Assembly (NCBI RefSeq): GCF_002115755.1
Contig: NZ_JFKA01000005.1
Span: 186,001 to 250,000, forward strand
DNA length: 64,000 nt
From: Thalassospira mesophila
GTDB lineage: Bacteria > Pseudomonadota > Alphaproteobacteria > Rhodospirillales > Thalassospiraceae
Reading direction: 5' to 3'
This document shows, piece after piece, positions 49,596-60,261 of this stretch. How positions within the stretch are numbered: position 1 is the stretch's first letter; each line of letters opens with the position of its first letter. A program made the translations under genes and the position numbers. The notes below the pieces were generated by a model. That model worked only from the letters and a program-made list of their open reading frames with translations, was not told the origin of the DNA and searched no databases.

Positions 49596-50411
49596 TTACC
49601 GCAAAGCCAGATCGAAAAAATAAATAATCACAAAAGCCACAGGGAAGACCGAAAGCATGCCGTCCGCCCTGTCGAGAAACCCGCCATGACCGGGAATCAG
49701 ATTGCTGCTGTCTTTTACACCAAACCGGCGTTTAAGTCCGGATTCTGCCAAATCGCCAATCTGCGCAATAATTGCCAGGGCCGCACTGGCCAGCGAAATG
49801 GCCCAAATAGCCTTTCCGCCACTGAAATTGACAATCAGCGCGCCAATAAGGGCTGCACATAGCATGCCACCAATCAATCCCGCCCAGGTTTTTTTAGGGC
49901 TGAACTGTGGTGCCAGTTTTGGCCCCCCAATCGCACGGCCAAAGGCATAGGCACCGGTATCGGTCGCCCAAACCACAAAAAACAGCCACATGATCAACAA
50001 CAAGCCGTCAGGATGCCACGCCCGCAACCATTGGGCAGCCAATGCTGCCACCGGGATATAAAGCGCACCAGCCATCACAAGCGGGCGTTGCTTGCCACTG
50101 GCAACAACAACCACAAGGGCGGCGACAAGCACGGGAACGAAAACAGTCAATTGCGGCGAAACCGACAGAAGATACATGGCAACGGCCAAACCAGCACTGG
50201 CAACGCCAGCCAAGACCATTGCCCGGTCGGGCACGCACATGCGCAACCATTCCCAAAGCATTGCAGCACTAAAGACAAAAAGCAGAATGCCAAACCATGG
50301 CGACCCGGCCCACACGGCCCCGACAGCCACCGGCGTCATCACCAGGGCCGATGCGATACGCAAACCCAGACCCGATTTCACGCTTGCGGGGGTTTCAAAG
50401 GACTGCGCCAA
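49596..50411 (-). CDS. cdsA: Phosphatidate cytidylyltransferase
   Basis: CdsA makes CDP-diacylglycerol, the precursor of all phospholipids, at the inner membrane. No ATG fits. I choose the TTG at 50411, which has GGGAG seven bases upstream and overlaps the end of uppS by 17 bases, giving 271 residues. An ATG at 50498 would lie deep inside uppS and add 29 odd residues. The protein has about eight membrane helices and the family signature near the C-terminus, seen as [37 protein letters not shown] (in pieces [12 protein letters not shown] and [14 protein letters not shown]). Confidence 0.93.
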   Translation of the reverse strand: MAQSFETPASVKSGLGLRIASALVMTPVAVGAVWAGSPWFGILLFVFSAAMLWEWLRMCVPDRAMVLAGVASAGLAVAMYLLSVSPQLTVFVPVLVAALVVVVASGKQRPLVMAGALYIPVAALAAQWLRAWHPDGLLLIMWLFFVVWATDTGAYAFGRAIGGPKLAPQFSPKKTWAGLIGGMLCAALIGALIVNFSGGKAIWAISLASAALAIIAQIGDLAESGLKRRFGVKDSSNLIPGHGGFLDRADGMLSVFPVAFVIIYFFDLALR

Positions 50412-51135
50412 ACCGCCGCTCCCGTCCGGCAAAACTTTCAATTGCCCGTTCCAGATGTTCGCGATCAAAATCGGGCCATAACACGTCGTCAAACACAAAT
50501 TCTGTATAGGCCGACTGCCATAACAAAAAGTTGCTGATCCGTTGTTCGCCGCTGGTCCGGATCAACAGATCAGGATCGGGCATACCCGCCGTCGAAAGAT
50601 TTTGTTCAATCAAGTCTTCGGTAATGTCATTTTCGGTCAACTTGCCGCTGGCAACCTGGTGTGCGATCTGGCGCACGGCATCGACCAGTTCGGCACGCGC
50701 GCCGTAACTCAGGGCGATGGTTAGTTTCAGCCGGGAATTGGTCGCGGTGCGTTTTTCGGCGTTATCGAGCAGTTCGCGAATATCCGCCGCGAACCGGTGT
50801 CGGTCGCCGATAATTTTGATCTGCACGCCGTTTTTATCAAGGGTCGCAAGTTCGCGTTTGATAAAAAGCCGCAACAGCCCCATCAAATCGCTGACTTCAC
50901 CTTCCGGACGCTTCCAGTTTTCGGTCGAAAATCCGTAAAGCGTAAGATATTCGATTCCGATATCAGCGGCAGTCTGAACCGTCCGGCGCACGGCTTCAAC
51001 GCCGGCACGGTGGCCCATTGTTCGCGGCTTGCCGCGTGCGCGTGCCCAGCGCCCGTTGCCATCCATAATGATGGCAACATGGCGCGGCACAATACGGTCG
51101 CCGGAAATTTTGAGGTGCGATGCCAGAACAGTCAT
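50395..51135 (-). CDS. uppS: Undecaprenyl diphosphate synthase
   Basis: UppS adds eight isoprene units to farnesyl diphosphate to build the C55 carrier lipid for peptidoglycan and O-antigen. The 246-residue cis-prenyltransferase has the catalytic Asp25 in [34 protein letters not shown], and the C-terminal [19 protein letters not shown] with [11 protein letters not shown]. It lies two bases after frr and overlaps cdsA, in the widespread pyrH-frr-uppS-cdsA-dxr order. Confidence 0.97.
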   Translation of the reverse strand: MTVLASHLKISGDRIVPRHVAIIMDGNGRWARARGKPRTMGHRAGVEAVRRTVQTAADIGIEYLTLYGFSTENWKRPEGEVSDLMGLLRLFIKRELATLDKNGVQIKIIGDRHRFAADIRELLDNAEKRTATNSRLKLTIALSYGARAELVDAVRQIAHQVASGKLTENDITEDLIEQNLSTAGMPDPDLLIRTSGEQRISNFLLWQSAYTEFVFDDVLWPDFDREHLERAIESFAGRERRFGAVL

Positions 51136-51137
51136 GG

Positions 51138-51701
51138 TCAGACTTGCATGATTTCCTGTTCTTTATGGGCCAGTGCTTCGTCGATATCGGAAATTACCTT
51201 ATCGGTCAGCTTCTGGATTTCCTTTTCCTCAACACGCAAGATGTCTTCGGAAATGGCGCTGTCTTTTTCCCATTTTTTCAATGTGTCCATGCCATCGCGG
51301 CGCACATTGCGCACCGAAATACGGGCCTGTTCGGAATATTTGCCCGCAACCTTGCTCAGATCGGCACGGCGTTCTTCGTTCAGGGCCGGGATCGGCACGC
51401 GAACAAGCGTTCCGTCAGCAGCAGGGTTCAAACCCAGACCGGCATTGCGGATCGCCTTTTCCACCGATTTGACCATCGTTTTGTCCCAAACCTGAACCGA
51501 CAGCATTCGCGATTCCGGAACACTGACAGAAGCAACCTGGTTAAGCGGCGTCATCGTACCATAGGCTTCAACCATAACCGGATCGAGAAGGCTTACACTG
51601 GCGCGCCCGGTACGCAGCCCGGTAAATTCCTTATGCAAAACTTCAAGAGCCCCTTCCATACGGCGGGACAGGTCTTTTTTTAGGCCAGCAACGTCAGACA
51701 C
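51138..51701 (-). CDS. frr: Ribosome recycling factor
   Basis: RRF, with EF-G, splits post-termination ribosomes. The 187-residue protein starts with the three-helix-bundle segment [29 protein letters not shown] (pieces [10 protein letters not shown] and GLRTGRAS), then [11 protein letters not shown] and [11 protein letters not shown], which form the second domain. The basic, helix-rich C-terminal half closes the bundle. It lies two bases after pyrH and two before uppS, so the three are translated from one message. Confidence 0.97.
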   Translation of the reverse strand: MSDVAGLKKDLSRRMEGALEVLHKEFTGLRTGRASVSLLDPVMVEAYGTMTPLNQVASVSVPESRMLSVQVWDKTMVKSVEKAIRNAGLGLNPAADGTLVRVPIPALNEERRADLSKVAGKYSEQARISVRNVRRDGMDTLKKWEKDSAISEDILRVEEKEIQKLTDKVISDIDEALAHKEQEIMQV

Positions 51702-51703
51702 CT

Positions 51704-52435
51704 TCAGTCTCCATTCGAAATAATCGTAAACGTACCCTTTGCGCAGACAACATCGGCAAAGGCACCGGGGTTCTGCAAAGAAAATACGATTACGGGAATA
51801 TCATTTTCGCGTGCCAAAGAAATAGCGGAAGCATCCATAACACGCAAATCTTTCGCAAGTACATCCATATATGTCAGTGAGTCATAACGAACGGCATCAG
51901 GATGGGTCTTGGGGTCGGCTGTGTAAACGCCGTCAACCTGCGTTCCCTTTAACAGGGCATCGCATCCCATTTCAACCGCGCGCAAGGCAGCAGCGGTATC
52001 GGTGGTGAAAAACGGGTTGCCAGTGCCCGCTGCAAAAATAACCACCCGGCCCTTTTCCATATGCCGCACGGCACGGCGGCGAATATAGGGTTCACAGACC
52101 GATGACATCGGAATAGCAGACTGCACACGGGTTTGCACCCCGTGGCGCTCCAGCGCGTTCTGAACGGCAAGCGCGTTCATGATGGTGGCAAGCATTCCCA
52201 TATAATCGGCTGTGGCACGTTCCATACCCTGTGACGCACCTTTCACACCGCGAAAGATATTACCGCCACCAATCACCATGCAGACTTCAGCCCCCATGTC
52301 ATGAACGATCTTGATCTCGCTGGCGATACGATCAACGGTATCGGGATCAAGACCATATTGTTGTTTGCCCAGCAAGCCTTCGCCAGACAATTTCAACAGC
52401 ACACGACGAAACTTTAACGAGCCGTTTTCTGCCAT
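51704..52435 (-). CDS. pyrH: UMP kinase
   Basis: PyrH phosphorylates UMP to UDP in the pyrimidine pathway that leads to CTP (pyrG at 21828-23456). The ATG at 52435 has GAGAGG nine bases upstream and gives 243 residues; the longer frame adds 17 residues without conservation. The amino-acid-kinase fold is shown by [36 protein letters not shown] and [17 protein letters not shown] terminator for tsf stands between tsf and pyrH, so pyrH probably starts a new transcript. Confidence 0.97.
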   Translation of the reverse strand: MAENGSLKFRRVLLKLSGEGLLGKQQYGLDPDTVDRIASEIKIVHDMGAEVCMVIGGGNIFRGVKGASQGMERATADYMGMLATIMNALAVQNALERHGVQTRVQSAIPMSSVCEPYIRRRAVRHMEKGRVVIFAAGTGNPFFTTDTAAALRAVEMGCDALLKGTQVDGVYTADPKTHPDAVRYDSLTYMDVLAKDLRVMDASAISLARENDIPVIVFSLQNPGAFADVVCAKGTFTIISNGD

Positions 52436-52495
52436 ATCCAGATGCCTCTCAACGCTGATTTGTGCCACCATTAAAGCAGGCAGCAAACTTCAGAT

Positions 52496-52551
52496 ATAAA
52501 AAGACCGGCGAGCAACAGGGTGTTAGCACTCTGAAGACCCCGCCGGTCTGG
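52496..52551 (-). terminator. Terminator after rpsB-tsf
   Basis: On the minus strand AGACCGGCG and CGCCGGTCT form a nine-pair stem around a long loop of about 30 bases, followed by TTTTT. It lies about 45 bases past the tsf stop. The long loop is unusual. Confidence 0.75.
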
Positions 52552-52596
52552 ATCATACACGAAATGGTGCTTTGCGCACCACTTCGAAAAGATATC

Positions 52597-53520
52597 TTAT
52601 TTCTTCAACTGCTCTGCAACTTCAGCAGCGAAGTCTTTTTCTTCTTTTTCGATACCATCACCAAGTTCAAAGCGCAGGAAGCCTTTGAGGGTGATCGCGG
52701 TGCCAGCGTCTTTTGCGGCTTTCTCGATCACGGCTTTGACCTGGCTTTCACCATCGATAACGAAGGTCTGCTCAAGCAGAACAACCTGTTCGTAATATTT
52801 ACGAATACGGCCTTCGATCATTTTGGCGATGATTTCGTCCGGACGGCCAGATTCTTTGGCCTGTTCGGTCAGAACAGCTTTTTCGCGTTCTACCAGTTCC
52901 GGGTCAAGATCAGCAACAGTTGCCGATGCCGGGTTGGTGGCCGCAATATGCATCGCGATCTGCTTGCCAAGACCTTCAAGAACGGCGGCGTCAGCTTCGG
53001 ATTCCAAAGCAACAAGAACGCCAATCCGGCCAAGATCAGAAGCGATCGAGGAATGAACGTATGAGGCGACAAAACCTTTTTCGACCGAAATCGAAGCAAC
53101 GCGACGCAGGTTCATGTTTTCGCCAATTTTGGCGATCATGTGGGTGACCTGCTCTTCGACATTGCGCGACGTACCCGGGAACGGGGTTGTCTTCAGGGTT
53201 TCGATGTCGCCATTGGCAACAACACCCAGCTTTGCAATTTCGGAAACAAAGGTCTGGAAGTCTTCATTGCGCGATACAAAGTCGGTTTCGGCATTCAGCT
53301 CGACAACGGCACCGGAAGTACCGTTAACAGCAACACCAACCAGACCTTCGGCAGCAACGCGGCCTGCTTTCTTGGCAGCAGCAGCAAGACCCTTGGTGCG
53401 CAGCCAATCGACAGCAGCATCAATATTGCCATCGGTTTCGGACAGCGCTTTTTTGCAGTCCATCATGCCGGCGCCGGTAGTTTCGCGAAGCTCTTTCACG
53501 AGAGCAGCGGTAATAGCCAT
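52597..53520 (-). CDS. tsf: Elongation factor Ts
   Basis: EF-Ts exchanges GDP for GTP on EF-Tu. The 307-residue protein has the N-terminal UBA-like domain ([19 protein letters not shown]), the EF-Tu contact [10 protein letters not shown], and two core repeats (AKLGVVANG..., [14 protein letters not shown] [12 protein letters not shown]). The length is normal. It follows rpsB by 89 bases that contain a hairpin (53567-53586), a layout known to lower tsf expression relative to rpsB in other bacteria. Confidence 0.97.
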   Translation of the reverse strand: MAITAALVKELRETTGAGMMDCKKALSETDGNIDAAVDWLRTKGLAAAAKKAGRVAAEGLVGVAVNGTSGAVVELNAETDFVSRNEDFQTFVSEIAKLGVVANGDIETLKTTPFPGTSRNVEEQVTHMIAKIGENMNLRRVASISVEKGFVASYVHSSIASDLGRIGVLVALESEADAAVLEGLGKQIAMHIAATNPASATVADLDPELVEREKAVLTEQAKESGRPDEIIAKMIEGRIRKYYEQVVLLEQTFVIDGESQVKAVIEKAAKDAGTAITLKGFLRFELGDGIEKEEKDFAAEVAEQLKK

Positions 53521-53566
53521 TTTTAAAGCCCCTATTACGCGATCAAGTGGATAACACCTAAAGAAA

Positions 53567-53586
53567 CGGCGGCATGATAGCCGCCG
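53567..53586 (-). terminator. Intercistronic hairpin between rpsB and tsf
   Basis: CGGCGGC and GCCGCCG form a seven-pair stem with a six-base loop. TTTCTTT follows on the minus strand. It is probably a partial terminator or attenuator. Confidence 0.5.
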
Positions 53587-53609
53587 GATCCTTGGGTATA
53601 AAATGAAAT

Positions 53610-54392
53610 TTAAGCGGAAGCAGCCTGATCGGCGGCTTCGGTAGCAGCAGCTTCCTGCGCCGGGAGTTCTTCGGCTTCGCCGAGATCTGCACCCGAAGCA
53701 GTCATTTCGGCCTGGATACCATCAAGAACGGCACCAACAAACAGGTCGGAATAAAGCTGAATTGCGCGGATCGCGTCGTCATTACCCGGGATCGGGTACT
53801 GAACGTCTTGCGGGTCCGAGTTGGAGTCCAGAATGGCAACAACCGGGATGTGCAGGTTGCGTGCTTCATGGATCGCCAGGGATTCTTTATTGGTGTCAAC
53901 CACGACAATAATGTCCGGCAGACCGCCCATATCCTTAATCCCGCCAAGTGCGCGTTCAAGCTTGTCGCGCGAACGGGTCAGGTTCAGGATTTCTTTTTTG
54001 GTCAGGCCTTCAGCGCCGGAAGTCAGGATTTCGTCCTGTTCTTTCAAACGTTTGATCGAACCCGATACGGTGTTCCAGTTGGTCAGCATGCCGCCGAGCC
54101 AACGATGGTTCACATAATACTGGCCGCAACGCTTTGCAGCTTCAGCAATAACCGGGGATGCCTGGCGCTTGGTACCAACGAACAGAACGCGGCCACCAGC
54201 AGCAGTTACGTCGCGAACAGCCTGCATCGCACGATGCAGCATCGGAACGGTTTCCTGAAGGTTCAGGATGTGAATGTCGTTACGTGCACCAAAGATGTAA
54301 GGCTTCATCTTCGGGTTCCAGCGACGGGTGTGGTGACCAAAGTGAACGCCGGCTTCCATCAGCTGACGCATGGTAAATGTTGGCAAAGCCAT
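53610..54392 (-). CDS. rpsB: 30S ribosomal protein S2
   Basis: S2 is a late-assembling small-subunit protein. The 260-residue protein begins [28 protein letters not shown] (pieces [12 protein letters not shown] and RRWNPKM) and has [61 protein letters not shown] and the closing [11 protein letters not shown]. It ends with an Ala/Glu-rich tail of about 30 residues. A promoter at 54516-54544 and a structured leader of about 115 bases precede it, which suggests autoregulation as known for E. coli rpsB. Confidence 0.98.
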   Translation of the reverse strand: MALPTFTMRQLMEAGVHFGHHTRRWNPKMKPYIFGARNDIHILNLQETVPMLHRAMQAVRDVTAAGGRVLFVGTKRQASPVIAEAAKRCGQYYVNHRWLGGMLTNWNTVSGSIKRLKEQDEILTSGAEGLTKKEILNLTRSRDKLERALGGIKDMGGLPDIIVVVDTNKESLAIHEARNLHIPVVAILDSNSDPQDVQYPIPGNDDAIRAIQLYSDLFVGAVLDGIQAEMTASGADLGEAEELPAQEAAATEAADQAASA

Positions 54393-54515
54393 GATAAATT
54401 TCCTACCGTTTTCCGGTTAATACCTCCGTGGGAAGGAATTCTGCCAAATGGCAGAACACCGGATGGACGAATACATAACTATTCGCCACGCTCCCACGTG
54501 CGATGTTCGAGGCGG
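54393..54515 (-). promoter_or_regulatory. Structured 5' leader of rpsB, candidate S2-responsive element
   Basis: A closing stem (54427-54433 with 54492-54498, seven pairs) encloses two perfect hairpins: TTCTGCC/GGCAGAA (54439-54456) and CGAATA/TATTCG (54468-54485). A small ACCG/CGGT hairpin (54405-54417) stands just before the ribosome binding site. Together they make a three-way junction. No match to a named RNA family is claimed. Confidence 0.55.
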
Positions 54516-54544
54516 GTTTTAGCGCCGCGCCCCCGATATTGCAA
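54516..54544 (-). promoter_or_regulatory. Candidate rpsB promoter
   Basis: On the minus strand TTGCAA (54544-54539) and TAAAAC (54521-54516) are 17 bases apart, in the gap between dnaE and rpsB. Transcription from here would give a leader of about 115 bases. Confidence 0.55.
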
Positions 54545-54591
54545 GCCTTAAGTAGGTAACCACACCCACAAAAACCCGCAAAACACAACAA

Positions 54592-57500
54592 TCAGATTTC
54601 TTCGGCAAATTCCACACCGGGAATTGCCCCGACAGCCCCGATCAGGGACGGCCCAACCTTGAAGTTGTCAGCCAATTCAATTTCCGCAATGCGTCCGTCC
54701 GGACACACCGACGATATATTAACAAGCCCCCGTCCCCGCCCGGCTTTTTCAAGCAGTTCGCGAATTTCCAAAATCGGCTCGGTTCGGGTCAGGCGAATGC
54801 GAATGCCTTCGGCAGCCCCGGCCACAGCCTGTTCCAGATCTTCGACACGCTGCCCCTGAATACGCAATTGACCTTCGCGGAACTCCGCCGACACAATCAA
54901 CAATAGCGGCTTGCCAGAATTGATCACTTCTTTATACGCAACCCAGGCCTCGGCCCAGAACGCCACCTCGAAACTGCCTGTCGCATCAGACAACATCACA
55001 AAGGCAAATTTCGAGCCGTTTTTCTTCGAAATCATCTCGCGCGCATTAATAAGCGTACCGGCCAGCTTGATCGCCCCTTTATTCTGGGCACGCATGCGGG
55101 CTTCCAGCTCGGAATAAGGGGCAACCCCGATACGCTGCAAGCTTTTGCCAAAGGTATCCAGCGGATGGGCAGACAGGTAAAAGCCGATGGCGGAAAATTC
55201 TTCGGTCAGTTTTTCCATCGGCACCCAGTCGCGGCCATCGGGCATGCGAATGGTGTCTTTGCCAAAACCGCTATCATCACCAAACATGCTGATCTGGTCG
55301 TTATTGCGCGCCTGCATTTCACGCTGTGAAACGGCCAGAATTTTGTCGACATTTTCATACATAACCCGGCGATTATGATGCAGGCAATCCAGCGCCCCGG
55401 CCCGCACCAGATTTTCCAGCAAGCGCTTGTTCAACGCCTTGCTGTCAATCCGGGAGGCAAAATCGGTCAGATCCTTAAACTCGCCATTGGCTTCACGCGA
55501 GGCAACAAGGCTTTCCATCGCCGCATCGCCAACATTGCGCACAGCGGCCAGCGCGTAACGAATTTTGCTGACGCCCCCCTGATTTTCAACCGTGAAAGCA
55601 ACACCTGATTTATTGATACAAGGCGGTAATATTTCGATCCCCAGCCGTTCAACTTCCTGTTTGAAAATTGCCAGCTTGTCGGTGTTATGCATATCAAGCG
55701 TCATTAACGCGGCCATAAACTCGACCGGGTAATTCGCCTTTAAATATGCCGTTTGATAGGCCACCAGCGCATAGGCTGCCGCGTGCGATTTGTTAAAGCC
55801 GTAGGAGGCAAATTTGGCAACCTGATCAAAAATGTCGGAGGCCTGCTGGCGATCAACATTATTTTTTTCGGCCCCGTCAACAAACAGCGAACGCTGCTTT
55901 TCCATTTCCTCGGCAATTTTTTTACCCATCGCCCGACGCAGCAAATCTGCACCGCCCAGTGAGTACCCCGACATCAGCTGGGCCAACTGCATGACCTGTT
56001 CCTGATAGATCATGATGCCGTAGGTTTCTTCGAGGATCGGCTTTAGCATCGGATGCATATAGTCGGGTTCTTCGCGTCCGTGCTTGCGGGCAATATAATA
56101 GGGAATATTATCCATTGGGCCTGGTCGATACAACGCCACCACAGCGATAATATCTTCCAGCGTATCGGGCTTTAGCCCACGCAAAACATCCTGCATGCCT
56201 TGAGATTCAAGCTGGAACACGCCAACCGTTTCGGCCGCCGATAACAGCTTGAACGACGGGCGGTCGTCAAGCGGAATAGCACTGATATCAAAGTCTTGCG
56301 GCACGTCCTTGCGCTGGCGCATCAAATTGACGGCTTCGATAATCACGGTCAGGGTCTTAAGACCCAGAAAGTCGAATTTGACCAGCCCGGCATTTTCAAC
56401 AAATTTCATGTTGAACTGGGTTACCGGCATGTCCGAGCGCGGATCGCGATAAAGTGGCACCAGTTCATCAAGGTCGCGGTCACCAATCACCACACCCGCC
56501 GCGTGGGTTGATGAGTTGCGATATAACCCCTCGATCTGCATGGCGATGGTCAGAAGGCGGTCAATATCGGGATCTTCGCGGGCAATACGGCGCAGGTCCG
56601 GTTCCATATCGATCGCTTCTTTAAGCGGGATAGGTTTGGCCGGATCACCGGGGATCATTTTACAAATTTTATCGACATAGCCATACGGAATGCTCAGCAC
56701 ACGCCCCACGTCACGTACCGCCGCCTTGGCCTGCAATTTACCAAAGGTGATAATCTGGGCAACACGGTCATAGCCATATTTGTGCTGCACATATTCAATC
56801 ACTTCACCCCGGCGATCCTGGCAAAAGTCGACGTCAAAGTCAGGCATCGACACACGTTCCGGGTTCAGGAAACGTTCAAACAGCAAGGAAAACCGCAGCG
56901 GGTCCAGATCGGTAATTAACAGGGCATAAGCCACCAGCGACCCCGCCCCCGACCCACGGCCCGGCCCCACCGGAATTTCGTGTTCCTTGGCCCACTGGAT
57001 AAAATCGGCAACGATCAGGAAGTAACCGGGGAAACCCATCTGGTTAATAATGTCGAGTTCATATTCAAGACGGGCATTATAGGGTTCGGTTACTTTCTGT
57101 TTTTCGGCCTCGGTCATATCCGCGTTGTAAACATATTTTTCCAGCCGTGCCTGCAAGCCATCAAAGGATTTATGGCGCAGCTCATCAACCTCGGTTCGGC
57201 CTTCACCGCAGTCAAATGGTGGCAAAATCGGGTCAATTTTTTCGACATGCCAGGCACAACGATGGGCGATAACCAGTGTATTGTCGCAGGCCTCGGGAAG
57301 GTCGGCGAACAGTTCGCGCATTTCCCCGGCGGTTTTAAAACGGTGGTTTGGCGTTAAACGCCACCGGTCATCCTGGCCAACAACAGCCCCCTGCCCGATG
57401 CAGATAAACACATCGTGGGCTTCATACATGTCGGCGCGGGGGAAATAACAATCATTGGTCGCAACCAATGGCACGTCATAATCATAGGCCAGCGCGATAA

Positions 57501-58077
57501 GGCCCGGCTCGATCAGTTCTTCGGATGCCAGACCGTGACGCTGAATTTCAATATAAAGCCGGTCGTCATAAATCGCCTTAAGACGTTCCAGGCATTCAAC
57601 CGCCTTGCTTTGCTGCTCTTCGCCCAGCAACCGCGCCAACGGCCCGGAGGGTCCGCCAGTCAGGCAGATAACACCGTCGCAATGCTCGGCCAAATGATCA
57701 AGCAGCACCTTTGGTGTACTCCCCGCTTCGGTCGTCATATGGGCGCGCGAGACAATTTTCAGCAGGTTGAAATAACCGGTTTTGTTTTGCGCCAGCAAAA
57801 CAAGCTCGTCAGGGTCCGGTTCGCGCCCGGCCTTGCCCAGAACAATTTCGGTGCCGAAACGCTCAATGCCAATCTGCACGCCCAAAATCGGCTGGATGCC
57901 AGCCCCGCTGGCGGCACCGGCAAAATCAAGCGCACCAAACATATTATTAGTGTCGGTCATGGCAACGGCAGGCTGGTTATCTGCCGCGCACAATTTTGCC
58001 AGCTCCTTTGTCGTGATCGCCCCCTCGGCCAACGAATAGTTGGTGTGAACGTGCAGATGGATAAAACCGTTTTCCAT
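54592..58077 (-). CDS. dnaE: DNA polymerase III alpha subunit
   Basis: DnaE is the replicative polymerase. The ATG at 58077 has GAGG nine bases upstream and gives 1161 residues starting MENGFIHLHVHTNYSLAEGA; the longer frame adds 18 unconserved residues. Order: PHP domain (about 5-200, HLHVHTNYS), palm with catalytic acids in MPDFDVDFCQDRR, GPGRGSGAGSLVAYAL, thumb and finger regions (KSHAAAYALVAYQTAYLKANYP as KSHAAAYALVAYQ), tandem helix-hairpin-helix, and an OB fold at about 990-1080 (KLAGTLINAREMISKKNGSKFAF as GTLINAREM). This is the housekeeping DnaE1 class, not the SOS-induced DnaE2. It is downstream of lolC-lolD. Confidence 0.97.
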   Translation of the reverse strand: MENGFIHLHVHTNYSLAEGAITTKELAKLCAADNQPAVAMTDTNNMFGALDFAGAASGAGIQPILGVQIGIERFGTEIVLGKAGREPDPDELVLLAQNKTGYFNLLKIVSRAHMTTEAGSTPKVLLDHLAEHCDGVICLTGGPSGPLARLLGEEQQSKAVECLERLKAIYDDRLYIEIQRHGLASEELIEPGLIALAYDYDVPLVATNDCYFPRADMYEAHDVFICIGQGAVVGQDDRWRLTPNHRFKTAGEMRELFADLPEACDNTLVIAHRCAWHVEKIDPILPPFDCGEGRTEVDELRHKSFDGLQARLEKYVYNADMTEAEKQKVTEPYNARLEYELDIINQMGFPGYFLIVADFIQWAKEHEIPVGPGRGSGAGSLVAYALLITDLDPLRFSLLFERFLNPERVSMPDFDVDFCQDRRGEVIEYVQHKYGYDRVAQIITFGKLQAKAAVRDVGRVLSIPYGYVDKICKMIPGDPAKPIPLKEAIDMEPDLRRIAREDPDIDRLLTIAMQIEGLYRNSSTHAAGVVIGDRDLDELVPLYRDPRSDMPVTQFNMKFVENAGLVKFDFLGLKTLTVIIEAVNLMRQRKDVPQDFDISAIPLDDRPSFKLLSAAETVGVFQLESQGMQDVLRGLKPDTLEDIIAVVALYRPGPMDNIPYYIARKHGREEPDYMHPMLKPILEETYGIMIYQEQVMQLAQLMSGYSLGGADLLRRAMGKKIAEEMEKQRSLFVDGAEKNNVDRQQASDIFDQVAKFASYGFNKSHAAAYALVAYQTAYLKANYPVEFMAALMTLDMHNTDKLAIFKQEVERLGIEILPPCINKSGVAFTVENQGGVSKIRYALAAVRNVGDAAMESLVASREANGEFKDLTDFASRIDSKALNKRLLENLVRAGALDCLHHNRRVMYENVDKILAVSQREMQARNNDQISMFGDDSGFGKDTIRMPDGRDWVPMEKLTEEFSAIGFYLSAHPLDTFGKSLQRIGVAPYSELEARMRAQNKGAIKLAGTLINAREMISKKNGSKFAFVMLSDATGSFEVAFWAEAWVAYKEVINSGKPLLLIVSAEFREGQLRIQGQRVEDLEQAVAGAAEGIRIRLTRTEPILEIRELLEKAGRGRGLVNISSVCPDGRIAEIELADNFKVGPSLIGAVGAIPGVEFAEEI

Positions 58078-58122
58078 TGCTGGGTACCTCGACAAAACAA
58101 AAGCAAAAACCACAAAGACCAC

Positions 58123-58141
58123 GGGCGCCACAAGGGCGCCC
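58123..58141 (-). terminator. Hairpin between lolD and dnaE
   Basis: GGGCGCC and GGCGCCC pair around a five-base loop; the minus strand continues with a T-rich but interrupted stretch. It may be a weak terminator after lolD. Confidence 0.4.
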
Positions 58142-58174
58142 GCCGATCATATATTTATAGAAACCGGAACCCGA

Positions 58175-58909
58175 TTATGAAAGTGTTTCCGGATCAATTT
58201 CGACCAAATGACCATCGCGTAACGTTATAATCCGGTCCATCTGGCGGGCCAGTTCCGGGTTATGCGTTGCAATCAGCGATGCCAACCCTGTTTGGCGCAC
58301 CAGCGACACCAGCATACCAAAAACATTCGCAGCTGTTTGCGGATCAAGGTTACCAGTAGGTTCATCGGCAAACAACACATCGGGAACATTGGCCAGCGCG
58401 CGGGCAACCGCAACACGTTGCTGCTCCCCGCCCGACAAGCGGGCCGGGCGATGCTGGGCGCGGGCGTCGATGCCCAGGCATTGCAGCAATTCCATCGCGC
58501 GGATTTCGGCATCCTTGCGCTTTAAACCGGCAATCATTTGCGGAATGATTACGTTTTCTACGGCTGAAAATTCCGGCAATAAATGATGGTACTGATAAAC
58601 AAACCCGATGTGATCCCGGCGCATCTGGGTTCGCGCCAAGTCGGACAGATCGGTGCTGCGCTTGCCGCCAATTGAAACGGTGCCGCTATCGGGGCGTTCC
58701 AGCAAACCGGCGATCTGAAGCAGGGTTGATTTGCCCGCACCGGACGGCCCGACCAGCGCAACGATCTCACCCTCGTTAATCGTTAAATCAACAGCCTTGA
58801 GGACTTCCAGTTTTTCGGCACCCTGCGAAAAAGACCGTACGACTTTTTCAAGTTTCAGCATCGGCTTCGCCTGGCGCTGAGCGCCGGATGTTTTCTGCAC
58901 ATCACTCAT
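58175..58909 (-). CDS. lolD: Lipoprotein-releasing ABC transporter ATPase LolD
   Basis: LolD powers release of outer-membrane lipoproteins from the inner membrane to LolA. The 244-residue ABC protein has Walker [10 protein letters not shown], the LolD-type [16 protein letters not shown]-loop, signature LSGGEQQR, Walker [12 protein letters not shown] and the switch His in IATHNPE. Its start overlaps the end of lolC by eight bases, so the two are coupled. LolA and LolB are not in the window. Confidence 0.95.
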   Translation of the reverse strand: MSDVQKTSGAQRQAKPMLKLEKVVRSFSQGAEKLEVLKAVDLTINEGEIVALVGPSGAGKSTLLQIAGLLERPDSGTVSIGGKRSTDLSDLARTQMRRDHIGFVYQYHHLLPEFSAVENVIIPQMIAGLKRKDAEIRAMELLQCLGIDARAQHRPARLSGGEQQRVAVARALANVPDVLFADEPTGNLDPQTAANVFGMLVSLVRQTGLASLIATHNPELARQMDRIITLRDGHLVEIDPETLS

Positions 58910-60152
58910 AGCGCAATGCCTCCACCGGATCGAGGCGCGAGGCGCGCCATGCCGGATAGATCGTTGCCAGGAACGACAGCCCCAGTGACATCACACACAC
59001 CAGAACCACTTCGTTGACATCAAGGTCGGCGGGCAATTGCGACAGGAAATATATTTCGGCGTTAAACAGATCAGCCCCGGTCAGGCTTTGGATAAACTGG
59101 CGAATGCTTTCGATGTTTTCGCAAAACAAAACGCCCAGCAATAATCCGCTAAGCGTGCCCAGCACACCAATCGACGCCCCAGTCAAAAAGAATATCTTCA
59201 AAACCGAACTGCGTGTTGCCCCCATGGTGCGCAAAATCGCAATGTCGCGCCCCTTATCCTTCACCAGCATCACCATGCCCGAAATAATATTAAAGGCTGC
59301 AACCAGAATGATCAGCGTCAGGATCAGGAACATCACATTGCGTTCGACCTGCAAGGCATTGAAGAAATTGGAATTGGACTGTTGCCAGTTCACAAGGCGC
59401 AAATTTTCACCGCGCAGGTTTTGCAACAAATCATCCATCGTTCCGGAAAGCCGGGAGGGATCGTTTAGCACAATTTCAAAGTTTGAAATCTTGCCCGGCA
59501 TCTGGAAATAGGTCTGGGCGGCCTGCATCGGCATAAAGATGAAACCGGAATCATATTCATACATGCCGATATCGAACAGGGCGACCACATGATAGGACCG
59601 CATGCGTGGTACCGAGCCAAACGCTGTGACCTTGCCTTTGGGCGAAATCAGGTTAACCGTATCGCCCACGCCAAGGCCCAGCTTCATGGCAAGGCGCGCC
59701 CCCATAATGATCGCATCATCGCCCTTGAAGTCTTTCAGGCTGCCAAAAACGATGTTATCGGCCAGCGTATCACGCTTGACGATATCGTCTGGCAACATGC
59801 CGCGCACAATTGCCCCGGTCGCCCGACCACTTTTGGAAGCCATAACCTGGCCTTCGACAATCGGGTTGACCAGCATGACATTGCCGGTTTCGACAATTTT
59901 CTTTTCGATTTCGTCGTAATTTGGCAACCCGTCAGGGTCTTGCGCGTAAACCGATATATGCCCGTTCAGTCCTAGTATGCGTGAAAGCAGTTCGGCACGA
60001 AAACCGTTCATCACGGACATCACGATAATCAGCGTCGCCACACCCAGCATAATGCCAAGCAGCGAAAAGATCGCAATTACCGAGACAAAGCCTTCCTGCC
60101 GACGGGGACGCAGATAGCGAAACGCCACCATGCGTTCGAACGGACTGAACAT
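58902..60152 (-). CDS. Lipoprotein-releasing ABC transporter permease (LolC/LolE)
   Basis: The membrane partner of LolD. The ATG at 60152 begins [22 protein letters not shown], the family's opening, and has AAGGA ten bases upstream; the product has 416 residues. One membrane helix at about 27-48 is followed by a large periplasmic domain (about 50-270) and three more helices, the FtsX/MacB layout, with the family sequence [22 protein letters not shown] (pieces SVMNGFR and ILGLNGH) and [17 protein letters not shown]. Alphaproteobacteria often have a single permease that combines LolC and LolE (a LolF-like protein); only one is seen here, so I leave the letter open. Confidence 0.93.
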   Translation of the reverse strand: MFSPFERMVAFRYLRPRRQEGFVSVIAIFSLLGIMLGVATLIIVMSVMNGFRAELLSRILGLNGHISVYAQDPDGLPNYDEIEKKIVETGNVMLVNPIVEGQVMASKSGRATGAIVRGMLPDDIVKRDTLADNIVFGSLKDFKGDDAIIMGARLAMKLGLGVGDTVNLISPKGKVTAFGSVPRMRSYHVVALFDIGMYEYDSGFIFMPMQAAQTYFQMPGKISNFEIVLNDPSRLSGTMDDLLQNLRGENLRLVNWQQSNSNFFNALQVERNVMFLILTLIILVAAFNIISGMVMLVKDKGRDIAILRTMGATRSSVLKIFFLTGASIGVLGTLSGLLLGVLFCENIESIRQFIQSLTGADLFNAEIYFLSQLPADLDVNEVVLVCVMSLGLSFLATIYPAWRASRLDPVEALRYE

Positions 60153-60229
60153 AGGCACATAATCCTTGTGGAGAAGGGTTTCAGACGAAACCCGCATGGG
60201 GTCATTTCACAGATCAGATCAAACGTTAC

Positions 60230-60252
60230 GCGGGGCGGTATAACCGCCCCGC
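60230..60252 (-). terminator. Very stable hairpin between proS and lolC
   Basis: GCGGGGCGGT and ACCGCCCCGC form a perfect ten-pair stem with a three-base loop in the roughly 110-base gap. No T run follows, so it may protect or process the RNA rather than end it. Confidence 0.45.
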
Positions 60253-60261
60253 ATACGGCAT

